NCBI GenBank assembly: GCA_030615855.1
Contig: JAUWYL010000003.1
Span: 6,236-70,235, forward strand
Length of the DNA stretch: 64,000 nt
Direction: 5' to 3'
Source: a bacterium
Lineage (GTDB): Bacteria > UBP18 > UBA7526
How positions within the stretch are numbered: the first letter of the stretch is position 1; every line of letters starts with the position of its first letter. Of this stretch, positions 25,788 to 34,254 are shown piece after piece. Below the pieces are notes generated by a model that ran no database searches, was not told the origin of the DNA, and saw only the letters and a list, made by a program, of their open reading frames with translations. The translations under genes were made by a program, and so were the position numbers.

Positions 25788-26228
25788 TTACTTCTCCAGT
25801 GCCCAGCTCTGGATATCGGCATCATTCCCTTCCCCGCCTTCGGCTCCATCTGCACCATAGGAGACAATATCATACTCCTTATTGTGCACCCCAGGTGAGA
25901 TATAGACATAGGGGTTCCCCCAGGGATCGAAGGGAATCTCTTTGGCCTCTAAGTAGCCCCCCTCCTTCCAGTTCTTCGTCTCTCTTCCTGTAGTGGGCTT
26001 CTCAACCAGGGCCTTCAAGCTCTGCTCTGTTGAAGGATAGAAACCATTATCTAACTTAAAGAGCTTCAGAGCTCCCTCAAAGTTCTTGATCTGAATGATG
26101 GTTGCCGTCCTCTTTGCCTGCTCCTCCCGGCCCATGAATTTAGGCACTACAATGGTGGCCAGGATAGCCAGGATGACGATGACGATCATCAATTCAATCA
26201 GAGTAAAACCTCTTTCATTTTTTCTCAT
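25788..26228 (-). CDS. gspG: Type II secretion major pseudopilin GspG
   Basis: The leader MRKNERG is cut before 'FTLIELMIVIVILAILATI'. The body contains 'YPSTEQSLKALVEKP', 'IPFDPWGNPYVYISPG' and 'DIVSYGADGAEGGEGNDAD', with the Ca-binding C-terminal loop of GspG. It is the main subunit of the pseudopilus. Length 146 aa is standard. Confidence 0.96.
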   Translation of the reverse strand: MRKNERGFTLIELMIVIVILAILATIVVPKFMGREEQAKRTATIIQIKNFEGALKLFKLDNGFYPSTEQSLKALVEKPTTGRETKNWKEGGYLEAKEIPFDPWGNPYVYISPGVHNKEYDIVSYGADGAEGGEGNDADIQSWALEK

Positions 26229-26239
26229 AAGAACCCTCC

Positions 26240-26350
26240 TATAATTAATTTGTTAGTTTGCTGGTTATTTGATACCTTATCAACTTATTAACTTATTAAC
26301 TTATTAACTTGTTAACTAACCAATTATCCAACTATTTTACTAATCTACCT
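26240..26350. repeat. AACTTATT direct-repeat cluster
   Basis: AT-rich tandem words of the AACTTATTAACTTATT type lie between gspF and gspG. They could form weak hairpins but no terminator is obvious. Confidence 0.55.
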
Positions 26351-26377
26351 AATTTACTTAGCCGACTTTGTCGGCTA

Positions 26378-27589
26378 TTAGCGGATGGCTTGGCTCATTT
26401 CAAAGATAGGTAATAGAATGGCTAAGACGATAAATCCCACCACAAGTCCCATTAAGAGTATAAGAATGGGTTCCAAGAGAGCAGTCAGGGTACCAACCGT
26501 GGCCTCCACCTCGCTATCATAGGTATCCGCTGCCTTATAGAGTAAATCCTCTAAGTTCCCGCTCTTCTCTCCAGAGGCGATCATTCTGACCACGATGGGA
26601 GGGAAGACCTTATTCCTGGATAAGGGAGCAGCCAGGCTCTCCCCCCTCCTCACGCTCTCCCCCGCCTCTCCAATGGCTTCTGAGAGAACCCGATTGCCCA
26701 CGATATTCTTGACAATCTCTAAGGAACTCAAGAGGGGAACCCCGCCAGCCAGAAGGGTAGCTAAGGTGCGTGAGAACCTGGCCAGGGCGATCCCCTGGTT
26801 CAGAGGTCCAAAGAGAGGAACTCTTAGCCTCAGTCGATCGAAGATTTTCCCTCCTCCTTCTGTTTTGATATATCTCTTCATCCCAAAGATAAAGACAATG
26901 ACTATTAGTAAGAGAAGCCACCAGTAGCCTTTGAAGAAGTCGCCTAATTTAATCAGGATGATGGTGGGGAGGGGAAGAGAGGCCTGAAAAGTGGTAAATA
27001 GGCTAGTCACCCGAGGAATGACGAAGGTAAAGAGAAAGGATAGAACCAGGATGCCGATGGCCACAATGAAGAGGGGGTAGGCTAAAGCAGCCCTTATTCT
27101 ATTCTCTAAGCGTAGGTGCTTCTCATTATAATCTGCCAAGCGTTCCAGAACAAGTTCTAATGCTCCGGCACTTTCACCGGCTCTAATCATACTGACATAG
27201 AGGCCAGAAAAGACCTTAGGATATTGGCTAAGGGCACTAGAGAGGGTGGAACCTGACTTTACCCTTTCGCGAACATCAACCAGGGCCTTCTTCAAAGTCT
27301 GATTCTCTAACTGCTCGCTCACCCCAGAGAGGGCCTCAGTGAGGGGAAGGCCGGCACTCAATAAAGTGGCCAGCTGCCGAGTAAGAATGGCTAAATCTCT
27401 TATCCTTACCCTCTTAAATATCCTTATCTCTCGTGAGGGAATAAGGGAGGGAAGAGATTCCTTTAAGGAGGTGAGATGTAAACCTTCTTGATGGAGCTTA
27501 GCCCGGGCTTCGGCAGGACTATCGGCATCGATGATTCCCCTCTTCCTCTTTCCCGACTTATCAAGGGCCTGATACTCAAAGACTGCCAT
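26378..27589 (-). CDS. gspF: Type II secretion inner-membrane protein GspF
   Basis: This polytopic platform protein has two GspF domains (about residues 70-195 and 275-395), each ending in hydrophobic helices. Seen are 'FTRQLATLLSAGLPL'-like 'LTRQLATLLSAGLPLTEAL', 'SQYPKVFSGLYVSMIRAGE', and the second-copy 'MIASGEKSGNLEDLLYKAA'. The ATG follows GAGGGAGAG. The 33 bases around this start (27583-27615) are repeated perfectly at 29100-29132, beyond the HEPN/MNT module. Confidence 0.96.
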   Translation of the reverse strand: MAVFEYQALDKSGKRKRGIIDADSPAEARAKLHQEGLHLTSLKESLPSLIPSREIRIFKRVRIRDLAILTRQLATLLSAGLPLTEALSGVSEQLENQTLKKALVDVRERVKSGSTLSSALSQYPKVFSGLYVSMIRAGESAGALELVLERLADYNEKHLRLENRIRAALAYPLFIVAIGILVLSFLFTFVIPRVTSLFTTFQASLPLPTIILIKLGDFFKGYWWLLLLIVIVFIFGMKRYIKTEGGGKIFDRLRLRVPLFGPLNQGIALARFSRTLATLLAGGVPLLSSLEIVKNIVGNRVLSEAIGEAGESVRRGESLAAPLSRNKVFPPIVVRMIASGEKSGNLEDLLYKAADTYDSEVEATVGTLTALLEPILILLMGLVVGFIVLAILLPIFEMSQAIR

Positions 27590-27615
27590 CTCTCCCTCGC
27601 TGTCGCTCGGAGTAA
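27583..27615. repeat. 33-bp direct repeat, copy 1 (gspF start region)
   Basis: This is identical to 29100-29132. It contains the gspF ribosome binding site, ATG and first codon. The pair brackets the HEPN/MNT module. Confidence 0.9.
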
Positions 27616-27624
27616 GATAGTATC

Positions 27625-27760
27625 AAAGTAGGAAAGTAATGGTTGGGAATGGGTAGTAAGTAGTGAGTCGGGTAGTGAGTAGTGCGGGTGGGGTAAAGAG
27701 ACCTCACAACTCACCCCCACAACTCGACTCACAACCCATAACTCACCCTCATCCTTTGCT
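27625..27760. repeat. GTAGTGAGT / ACTCAC repeat cluster
   Basis: GTAGTGAGT words are followed by their inverse (AACTCACCC, CGACTCACAACC), giving a large imperfect hairpin. A very similar cluster lies at 36775-36890. Confidence 0.6.
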
Positions 27761-27793
27761 GTTACTCTTCTTCTCTTCTTCTTTCCTACTCTC

Positions 27794-28213
27794 CTACCTT
27801 TTGGGTTGAGGTAGCATAGATTTTACCCAAGCGAAAAAGCGCTCAGTATGCTTAATTATCTCTATTGCTTCTTTCTGGGTAAATAACCGCTCTTCATATT
27901 CTATGAGATTTTTCTTAGCGATGACCTTCCGCAGATGTTGAGCATTTCTCCTGGCATCAGGGGTTTTTATTGATTCGATTAATAAGCGTACTGCTTCTCT
28001 ATGATCTGGGCTGGTACTTCTCACCTTGCGATAAAAAGTAAGCAGGGCATCGTTAGCAGATATAACGCAGTGTACTGCTTCCAACCCTGCTGAATTCCAG
28101 TTGCCTTTTTCATAAGCCAATCTCATAGCCCGATGGAAATCCCGAGATTTCCTAAAGTAATTTAGATACTCGCCAGGTTCAATCTTTTTGAATTTAGTCT
28201 TCTTAGCTATCAA
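27794..28213 (-). CDS. HEPN-domain protein (putative toxin of an MNT/HEPN pair)
   Basis: This 139-residue helical protein has 'FHRAMRLAYEKGNWNSAGLEAVHCVISANDALL' spanning the typical HEPN helices, and 'TERFFAWVKSMLP' at the end. The strict RxxxxH RNase motif is not obvious ('RNAQHLRKV' is the nearest). It starts at a TTG inside the end of the upstream nucleotidyltransferase gene (11-base overlap), as in many HEPN/MNT toxin-antitoxin pairs. Activity as an RNase is inferred only from the family. Confidence 0.72.
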   Translation of the reverse strand: MIAKKTKFKKIEPGEYLNYFRKSRDFHRAMRLAYEKGNWNSAGLEAVHCVISANDALLTFYRKVRSTSPDHREAVRLLIESIKTPDARRNAQHLRKVIAKKNLIEYEERLFTQKEAIEIIKHTERFFAWVKSMLPQPKR

Positions 28214-28826
28214 TTGTTAGCACCTCAGTTAAACTTTTTCCTTGAATTACTTTTCCCTCTTTAATAATTCTCCCTATTAGCCTCTCTTTTGCCTTTTGCT
28301 TTTTAGTAAATTCCCTAAGGGTTAAGATATATGGGGAAACTACATTTCCAAAGGTATCCATTAATTCCATATTCAGGGAGTCGAATTTTCGCTCTACCTT
28401 CTTCTTTTCTTTCTGGCGGGAAACCAGTACTAAAAGGTCGATGTCGCTATCGGAACTTTCTCTACCTTGAGCAAAACTTCCAAAAAGTATTACGGAGACT
28501 ACTGTTCTATTAAAGGATTTAGTTATTTTCTTTAATGCTGTCTGAAGCAAGCCTGCCTCTTTTTTAAATAAAGGTTGGAGCACATGAGAGACTAAATAAT
28601 TTGTTTCTTTTAAACCGAATAAATGAGCCTTACCTACCTTCTGTCTAGTGACTATTCCTTCGTTTATCAATTCTCTTAATGCCAAATGGCAGGTTCTATG
28701 GTTCAGTCCGCTGAGTTGGGCTATTTGACGACCGGTTATTTCTATTTTACTTTTAAATAATACACGCAATATTTTAATCTTAGATCTCTGTCCCAATACC
28801 TCTTCCAAGACATTGTGCATACGCAT
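28203..28826 (-). CDS. wHTH plus MNT-type nucleotidyltransferase (putative antitoxin)
   Basis: Residues 10-80 form a winged helix ('GRQIAQLSGLNHRTCHLALREL'). Residues 105-200 hold a minimal nucleotidyltransferase with 'LFGSFAQGRESSDSDIDLLVLV', the GSxxxG...SDxDL active site. In known pairs the MNT protein modifies its HEPN partner to neutralise it. The wHTH suggests it also represses its own promoter, which lies just upstream at 28882-28910. Confidence 0.8.
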   Translation of the reverse strand: MRMHNVLEEVLGQRSKIKILRVLFKSKIEITGRQIAQLSGLNHRTCHLALRELINEGIVTRQKVGKAHLFGLKETNYLVSHVLQPLFKKEAGLLQTALKKITKSFNRTVVSVILFGSFAQGRESSDSDIDLLVLVSRQKEKKKVERKFDSLNMELMDTFGNVVSPYILTLREFTKKQKAKERLIGRIIKEGKVIQGKSLTEVLTIDS

Positions 28827-28881
28827 ACAACGGCCTCACTTTCTGGATAATTTTATTACCTATATGGCTAATTTATTAACC

Positions 28882-28910
28882 AATATATCATAGGATTATT
28901 TGATTGTCAA
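28882..28910 (-). promoter_or_regulatory. Sigma70 promoter of the HEPN/MNT module
   Basis: TTGACA (28905-28910) and TATATT (28882-28887) are 17 bases apart on the minus strand, 56 bases before the MNT start codon. Confidence 0.8.
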
Positions 28911-29099
28911 CCCCCTTAGACTTTTTAAAAATTTATTGTCAATTCATAAGATTCAGTAAACTAAAAAATTTCTGATCGAAAGTCTAATGGGATCAAGCGA
29001 TTGGTCAGTAAGCACAAATTACAACTCAAATCGAAACTTTTGTCAAGTAATTTCAATTGCAGTCGAAACTTTTGAGACTAAAGACACAGGATTAAAAAC

Positions 29100-29132
29100 C
29101 TGCCATCTCTCCCTCGCTGTCGCTCGGAGTAA
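29100..29132. repeat. 33-bp direct repeat, copy 2
   Basis: A perfect copy of 27583-27615. Read on the minus strand it has the gspF ribosome binding site and ATG-GCA, followed after two codons by TAA, so it is a relic of the gspF start. Confidence 0.9.
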
Positions 29133-29401
29133 CCAGTAACCAGTGTACAGTTTACAGCAAAAGAATATCAGATTACCAGTATATCAGATGGAGAGGGATA
29201 GATATCAGAAATCAGATAAATCTGATACTCTGACCATCTGAATTCTCATTCTGAGACTCTGATGTTCTGCATTCTGAGCATCGCGAAGAATCTAGCCAGT
29301 TTATCTGGCGTCTAATCTATAGTTTTACTGGTTACTGTTTGCTGGTTACTGTAAACCTCTATTCTACTATTCACTGATAGTAAGTATACCATACTCCTCT
29401 T

Positions 29402-29443
29402 AAAAAAGCAAAAAAGCCACTACATTCATGTGACATAGTGGCT
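29402..29443 (-). terminator. Rho-independent terminator after gspE
   Basis: The stem AGCCACTA/TAGTGGCT (29436-29443 with 29415-29422) is followed on the minus strand by TTTTTTGCTTTTTT, 38 bases after the gspE stop. Confidence 0.8.
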
Positions 29444-29480
29444 CTTACTTACTTTCCTACTTTTTTACTTTTATACTCTT

Positions 29481-31268
29481 TTAGACTACTATTTCCTGGG
29501 TGACGCGCAGGACTTCTTCTAAGGTGGTGATTCCAGATAAGATCTTCTCCACCCCTGCCTGCTGTAAGGTGGTCATCCCTTTGGAGACGGCCTTCTGCTT
29601 TATAAGGTTGGTCTCTTTCTTATTGGTAATCATATCCCTTATCTCATCATCTATTACTAATAGTTCGAAGATCCCGGTCCTTCCCCAATATCCAGTATCG
29701 AGACAAAAAGGACAACCCTTTCCTCTCCAGAGAACTCCCTCCGGGCCAGAGGCCCTCTGAGCCGGCGGCCCTTCCCTCCGGGGCAGAGCCCCCTCTCTCC
29801 GAGCCAGAGGCTCTTCCGAGCCGGAGGCTGGGGCGGAGCCTTTAAGGTCAGAAGGTTTCAATCCCACCTCTGCTAAGGACTCTGGCGTTGGAGTATAGGA
29901 CTCCTTGCATTTTGGGCAGATGAGGCGAACTAATCTCTGGGCCATGATCCCGATTATTGAAGAAGAGGCAAGATAGGGCTCCACCCCCATCTCGAGTAGT
30001 CTGGTAATGGCTCCGGCAGCATCATTGGTATGGAGAGTAGAGAAGACCAAGTGGCCGGTTAAAGCAGCGTGGATGGCAATCTCTGCGGTCTCGAAGTCTC
30101 GGATCTCACCCACCATCATAACATCCGGGTCCTGCCTCACAATAGACCTTAATCCAGAAGCAAAGGTTAAACCGATCTTGGGCTTTACCTGTATCTGTCC
30201 GATCCCCTCTAACTGATACTCAATGGGATCCTCCACAGTAATGATGTTTTTGTCCGGGGTATTAATGCGGTCTAAAGCACTATACAGAGTGGTCGTCTTA
30301 CCTGACCCTGTTGGCCCAGTATTCAGTATGATACCATGGGAACTTTTGATTAATTTGAGGAGCTTTTCCAGGTTCTTTTGAGAGAAGCCTAAGTTCTCCA
30401 ATCTGAAGGACATACTCGACTTATCCAATAACCTCATCACTACCCTCTCCCCAAAGAAGGTGGGAATTACTGAGACTCGGATATCAATGTCCTTTCCCGC
30501 CATCTTGATACTTATTCTTCCATCCTGGGGAAGCCTTCTCTCAGCAATATTTAAGCTGGCCATTACTTTTACCCGAGAGACGATGGCCGGTTGATGACTA
30601 CGCTCATTACGCAGAATATCATATAGCACGCCATCTACTCTATATCGTATCCTCAGTTCCTTCTCAAAGGGCTCGATGTGGATATCACTGGCCCTCTTCT
30701 TTAAGGCCTCAATAATGAGGGAGTCAACGAACTTAATAATGGGTGGTTTGGAAGCCAAGTCCAATAAATCCTCTGCCCCTTCAAATGTTCCTTCCCCTTT
30801 TCCAAAATCAACCTTCTCAAACTCCTTTATGATTTCAGTGGCGCTCTCTCCCTCCTGGGCACCATAACCCCTTTCAATCCCTTTGAGAATCTCCTCTTCC
30901 GGAACGATGACCATCCTTAGAGGATGGGTCAGGATAAGGCGGAGATTATCAATGGGACCAGGGTCCAAAGGATCAGAGGTAGCCACCCTCTCTCCTTTCA
31001 GGGGAAGAAGGCAACACCTCTTGAGGAAAGAATGGGAGAGTTCAGAGAGTCCCTCAGAATCGATATCCTCATCTGAGAGATGGTCCAAGTAGGGGACATG
31101 AAGTTTTTCACTCAAGACCCGCAGAATCTCTTCCTGAGTAAGAAACTTTAGTTGTAAGAGAACCTTATCTAATCTCTCATTGGTCCTTCCCTGTAAGTCT
31201 AAAGCCTCTTTTAATTCTTCCTTAGTTATCTTCTTATCCTTCAGGAGGATCTCACCCAGATTCTCCAT
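29481..31268 (-). CDS. gspE: Type II secretion ATPase GspE with insertion in the zinc-finger loop
   Basis: An N-terminal MshEN-type domain (residues 1-150) is followed by the secretion ATPase core. Walker A is 'GPTGSGKTTTLYSALD' (about 317), with 'EDPIEYQ' (Asp/Glu box), Walker B 'MMVGEIRDFETAEIA' and His box 'TLHTNDAAGAITRL'. The C-type zinc module has CPKC and later CPFC. Between the two Cys pairs lies an extra stretch of about 35 residues ('APASGSEEPLARREGALP' and more). It is encoded by GC-rich palindromic family C DNA (29733-29843). The gene starts two bases after gspD. Confidence 0.96.
   Translation of the reverse strand: MENLGEILLKDKKITKEELKEALDLQGRTNERLDKVLLQLKFLTQEEILRVLSEKLHVPYLDHLSDEDIDSEGLSELSHSFLKRCCLLPLKGERVATSDPLDPGPIDNLRLILTHPLRMVIVPEEEILKGIERGYGAQEGESATEIIKEFEKVDFGKGEGTFEGAEDLLDLASKPPIIKFVDSLIIEALKKRASDIHIEPFEKELRIRYRVDGVLYDILRNERSHQPAIVSRVKVMASLNIAERRLPQDGRISIKMAGKDIDIRVSVIPTFFGERVVMRLLDKSSMSFRLENLGFSQKNLEKLLKLIKSSHGIILNTGPTGSGKTTTLYSALDRINTPDKNIITVEDPIEYQLEGIGQIQVKPKIGLTFASGLRSIVRQDPDVMMVGEIRDFETAEIAIHAALTGHLVFSTLHTNDAAGAITRLLEMGVEPYLASSSIIGIMAQRLVRLICPKCKESYTPTPESLAEVGLKPSDLKGSAPASGSEEPLARREGALPRREGPPAQRASGPEGVLWRGKGCPFCLDTGYWGRTGIFELLVIDDEIRDMITNKKETNLIKQKAVSKGMTTLQQAGVEKILSGITTLEEVLRVTQEIVV
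29733..29843. repeat. GC-rich palindromic repeat (family C) inside gspE
   Basis: Alternating words such as GGCCAGAGGCC, GAGCCAGAGGCTC and GGGGCAGAGCCCC can pair with each other. Similar DNA is inside ychF (3660-3739) and gspL (18483-18521), and in gaps at 34690-34795 and 57470-57520. Confidence 0.75.
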
Positions 31269-31270
31269 AA

Positions 31271-33202
31271 TTACTTCCTCTCAAACTCCTCTATCTCTTC
31301 CCTCTTTCTCTCAGTCAGGGCTTCGACCTCCTCTGGAGTAGTAACCACATGAGGGGTGAGAAAGATGACCAAGCTTATCTTCTCTGTGACCTCTATCTTT
31401 CTCTTGAAGAGCCAGCCCAATCCCGGAATCCTTCCCAGTCCGGGGACCCTTCTCTCCACAACAGATTTATCTTCTCTCAGTAGGCCCCCAATAACAATGG
31501 TCTGGCCATCCCTGACCGTCACTGTGGTATCTGTCTCCCTCTTGGCTAAAACCGGAGCATCGTGTATCGTCTCTGCTAATACTTTCTGAATCTCCTGATG
31601 AATCTTTAAGGTAACAAATCCCTCAGGATTTATCTGGGGGGTGATCTTCAAGTTTATTCCCACATCCTCATAGGTATAGGTCTTTACCACCGTCTCATCT
31701 TCCGTTAGCCGAGAGGCAGTAACCATGGGGACCCTCTTCCCCACCTTGATCTCCGCCTCCTGATTATTATTCACCAAGAGATAGGGGGTAGATAGGATAT
31801 TGAATTCAGAATCAGTCTTATAGAGGTTAACCAGGGCAGCGATATTGGCTGGCTCATTCTTATATAATCCCAGGGTCATGCCATACAACGTCCCAGCCAA
31901 GTACTCTGGTCTCATCCCAAAGTGAGTCACCGCGAGGGGCCGATGGGCATGGTCGAGCCGAAATTCTTCTAATGCTGCCCATTCCACTCCTAAGTTCAGG
32001 AACTTCTCTAAAGTGACCTCTGCTACCAGAGCCTCCACTAAGACCTGTTGGCGGGGGATGTCTAGTTTCTCAATAATCTTCTCTAATTCTTCATACTGAG
32101 TGGGAGCAGCAATGATGATGAGGGCATTGGTCAATTTATCAGCCACGATAGTAGGCTTGGCCTCTATGGCCAGGGCCTTCCCCTTTCCCACTCTGCGAGC
32201 AACCATCTTGGCATACATCTCGGTCAAAACCTTGGCTAAGTCCTCAGCAGTCGAGTTCTTGAGATAGTAGACGTGGATCATCTCCTTCCCTGGAGGAGGC
32301 TTCTTATCGATCTCTTCCACAATGGTCATCATTCTCCTTATATTAGAGGAGACATCTGTAATGATGACCGTATTGGCAGGGGGATAGGTAATGAGATTTC
32401 CTCCCGGAGAGATTAAAGGGGTCAAGAGGCTTCGTACCTGATCGCAGGCAGCATACTCTAAGGGGATGAGCTGGGTGATAATCTTATCCTCTGGGCTTAT
32501 CCTTTCAACCTCTCTTCCCACTCTGGTCTCAATGCTCTTCCCTTTCGCTTCCCTTGAGGGAATGACCTTTATCACCTCTCCCGCCGGAACCGTGGTATAG
32601 CCCTTCACCTCTAAGATAGACTCTAAGACGTGATATACCTCTTCTAAGGGAATCTTGGTGGGGGAGATGATGGTTACCTTCCCCCTCACCTTCTCATCGA
32701 TGACGAAGTTCTTTCCGGTCAATTCGCTTATTGCTTTAATCACTACCTTAATATCAGCATCCTTGAAATCTAAGGAGACGAGATTCCGGGGTAAGGGTTT
32801 CTTAGTAACTTTCTTCTCCTTTGGTGAGATTCTCAAGGAGAGTCTATCTTTCTGGCTGGTTGCTTTATACTCTGCTGGTTTTTTCAGGTCTATGACCACC
32901 CGACTGATACTCTTCGGTCTATCCTTATACTGGGCAGACCTTATGCTCTTCACCAATGGATGATCGACTACCAATTCTCTCTTAGGCCAGGCATGGATGG
33001 TATTGGAAAGGTCTACTACCATACGATTCGGTTTGGTAAGGAGAAAGATATTATAATCATGGGGAGAAGGGAGGGTAATATTGACCATTGCCTCCTCTCC
33101 CTTGGGTAGAAAAGTTATTTTCGTTAATTTACCTACCGCCCCAGAAAGGCTACTTCCCAATAGCAGGAAAATTAAAGACGAAATTATTATTCTTGTTTTC
33201 AT
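31271..33202 (-). CDS. gspD: Type II secretion outer-membrane secretin GspD
   Basis: A signal peptide (1-22) is followed by an AMIN domain (about 28-125, 'LTKPNRMVVDLSNTIHAWP') that probably binds peptidoglycan. Next come N0/STN ('VSLDFKDADIKVVIKAISEL', 145-165), two or three N domains and the secretin barrel with 'VTVRDGQTIVIGGLLRED' and 'VPGLGRIPGLGWLFK'. An AMIN domain is more usual in PilQ, so the secretin mixes T2SS and T4P features. It forms the outer-membrane gate. Confidence 0.94.
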   Translation of the reverse strand: MKTRIIISSLIFLLLGSSLSGAVGKLTKITFLPKGEEAMVNITLPSPHDYNIFLLTKPNRMVVDLSNTIHAWPKRELVVDHPLVKSIRSAQYKDRPKSISRVVIDLKKPAEYKATSQKDRLSLRISPKEKKVTKKPLPRNLVSLDFKDADIKVVIKAISELTGKNFVIDEKVRGKVTIISPTKIPLEEVYHVLESILEVKGYTTVPAGEVIKVIPSREAKGKSIETRVGREVERISPEDKIITQLIPLEYAACDQVRSLLTPLISPGGNLITYPPANTVIITDVSSNIRRMMTIVEEIDKKPPPGKEMIHVYYLKNSTAEDLAKVLTEMYAKMVARRVGKGKALAIEAKPTIVADKLTNALIIIAAPTQYEELEKIIEKLDIPRQQVLVEALVAEVTLEKFLNLGVEWAALEEFRLDHAHRPLAVTHFGMRPEYLAGTLYGMTLGLYKNEPANIAALVNLYKTDSEFNILSTPYLLVNNNQEAEIKVGKRVPMVTASRLTEDETVVKTYTYEDVGINLKITPQINPEGFVTLKIHQEIQKVLAETIHDAPVLAKRETDTTVTVRDGQTIVIGGLLREDKSVVERRVPGLGRIPGLGWLFKRKIEVTEKISLVIFLTPHVVTTPEEVEALTERKREEIEEFERK

Positions 33203-33234
33203 TCTATCTCCTTGCCACCGCCGAATTACAAAAC

Positions 33235-33365
33235 AAGTTGGATTAGTGTATTAGGTAGACTTTTAGGATATTAGTTGGATTAGTGTATTAGGTGGATTAG
33301 GTGAAAGTTAATTCAACTAGTCCAACTCATCCAACTAATTTACCAGTCTAACTATCCTTTTCTGC
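33235..33365. repeat. GGATTAGTG / CCAACTAAT repeat cluster
   Basis: Direct words of TTGGATTAGTGTATTAGG type and their inverse lie between gspC and gspD, making a hairpin-prone gap. Confidence 0.55.
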
Positions 33366-33392
33366 GTCTTTGCTTCTTCAGCGCTTCTGCGT

Positions 33393-34235
33393 TTAATCTT
33401 TTATCTCATAGGTCAAAGTGATGGGACGACCGCCCCTCTCTACTTCCACACTGATGATCGGTCTATCCTTCACCTCTTTATACATCTGAATAGCCCTCTC
33501 AATACTGTCCAGCCTCTGGCCCTCAACCCCTTTGATGATATCTCCATCCCTCACGCCCAAGCTCTCAGCCAAGCTCCCCTTCTTGACATCATCTAACCTG
33601 AAGCCTCTTATCTGACCAGCCTCTAAGTAAGGTGCAACCTTCACCTGGGCAAGGAGCTGGTTGGGGTTACTGATCACTGAGGTGAATTTACTTCTGGAAA
33701 ACGACCATCTATTGCTGGCCACCTTTTCCACCAAACGGGAAGTATCAGAAGTCATACCAGGAAGAAAGTTCTCACCATAAACTGCCAGGGAGACCAGACC
33801 GGCTGAGGTCTTCAAGACAACATGGTCTCTCTCAATCTTGACTATCTCATTTTCCCCTACCAAGTCCCCTTTCTTGTAGACTTCCTCCTTCTTAGTATCA
33901 GGATCCTCAATGATGCATAGGGATTCCAGGCCCTCTACGACAATGGTCCCCTTCAGTTTTAGATTCGATACTATACCAGGTAGGGTTTCCAATAGCCCTT
34001 CTTCAAGTGAGACCCCTTCTTCCCCAGCAGCAAAGAGATTTCTTTCTATAATAATAGAATAATGTTCATAGAGCCTGGGTTCCTCTTTCACTTCCTCTTT
34101 TCCTGGAGGAAGCGGAGGAGGCTTAGGAACCGCTACCTTTCCCACGCGGGCAAAGGAAAGGGAGATATCAATAATAATGGTAAGTGCGATAACGATGAGA
34201 ACTACATTCAGGATCAGAAAATATTTCTTCAGCAT
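33393..34235 (-). CDS. gspC: Type II secretion protein GspC
   Basis: One TM helix (residues 5-25), a Pro-rich linker ('PKPPPLPPGKEE'), the HR domain (about 60-155, 'SLEEGLLETLPGIVSNLKLKGTIV') and a C-terminal PDZ domain ('GFRLDDVKKGSLAESLGVRDGDIIKGVEG') match GspC. GspC couples the inner-membrane platform to the secretin. It is the first protein gene of the T2SS run and begins 20 bases after the 3' end of tRNA-Asn. Confidence 0.92.
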   Translation of the reverse strand: MLKKYFLILNVVLIVIALTIIIDISLSFARVGKVAVPKPPPLPPGKEEVKEEPRLYEHYSIIIERNLFAAGEEGVSLEEGLLETLPGIVSNLKLKGTIVVEGLESLCIIEDPDTKKEEVYKKGDLVGENEIVKIERDHVVLKTSAGLVSLAVYGENFLPGMTSDTSRLVEKVASNRWSFSRSKFTSVISNPNQLLAQVKVAPYLEAGQIRGFRLDDVKKGSLAESLGVRDGDIIKGVEGQRLDSIERAIQMYKEVKDRPIISVEVERGGRPITLTYEIKD

Positions 34236-34254
34236 CTTTTCCTCTCTTCAAATC

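Larger units (their letters stand above)
28827..29480. other. Intergenic region between the HEPN/MNT module and gspE
   Basis: There is no gene in these 654 bases. From left to right they hold the MNT promoter (28882-28910), an AT-rich stretch with two copies of TCGAAACTTTTG (29028-29076), and copy 2 of the 33-bp repeat (29100-29132). AACCAGT words (29130-29360), ATCAGA/TCTGAT words (29165-29285) and the gspE terminator (29402-29443) follow. Confidence 0.75.

Noticed and set aside
28827-29480. Complete insertion sequence carrying the HEPN/MNT pair
   Set aside because: There is no transposase, and the 33-bp direct repeats are much longer than usual target duplications and have no terminal inverted repeats beside them.
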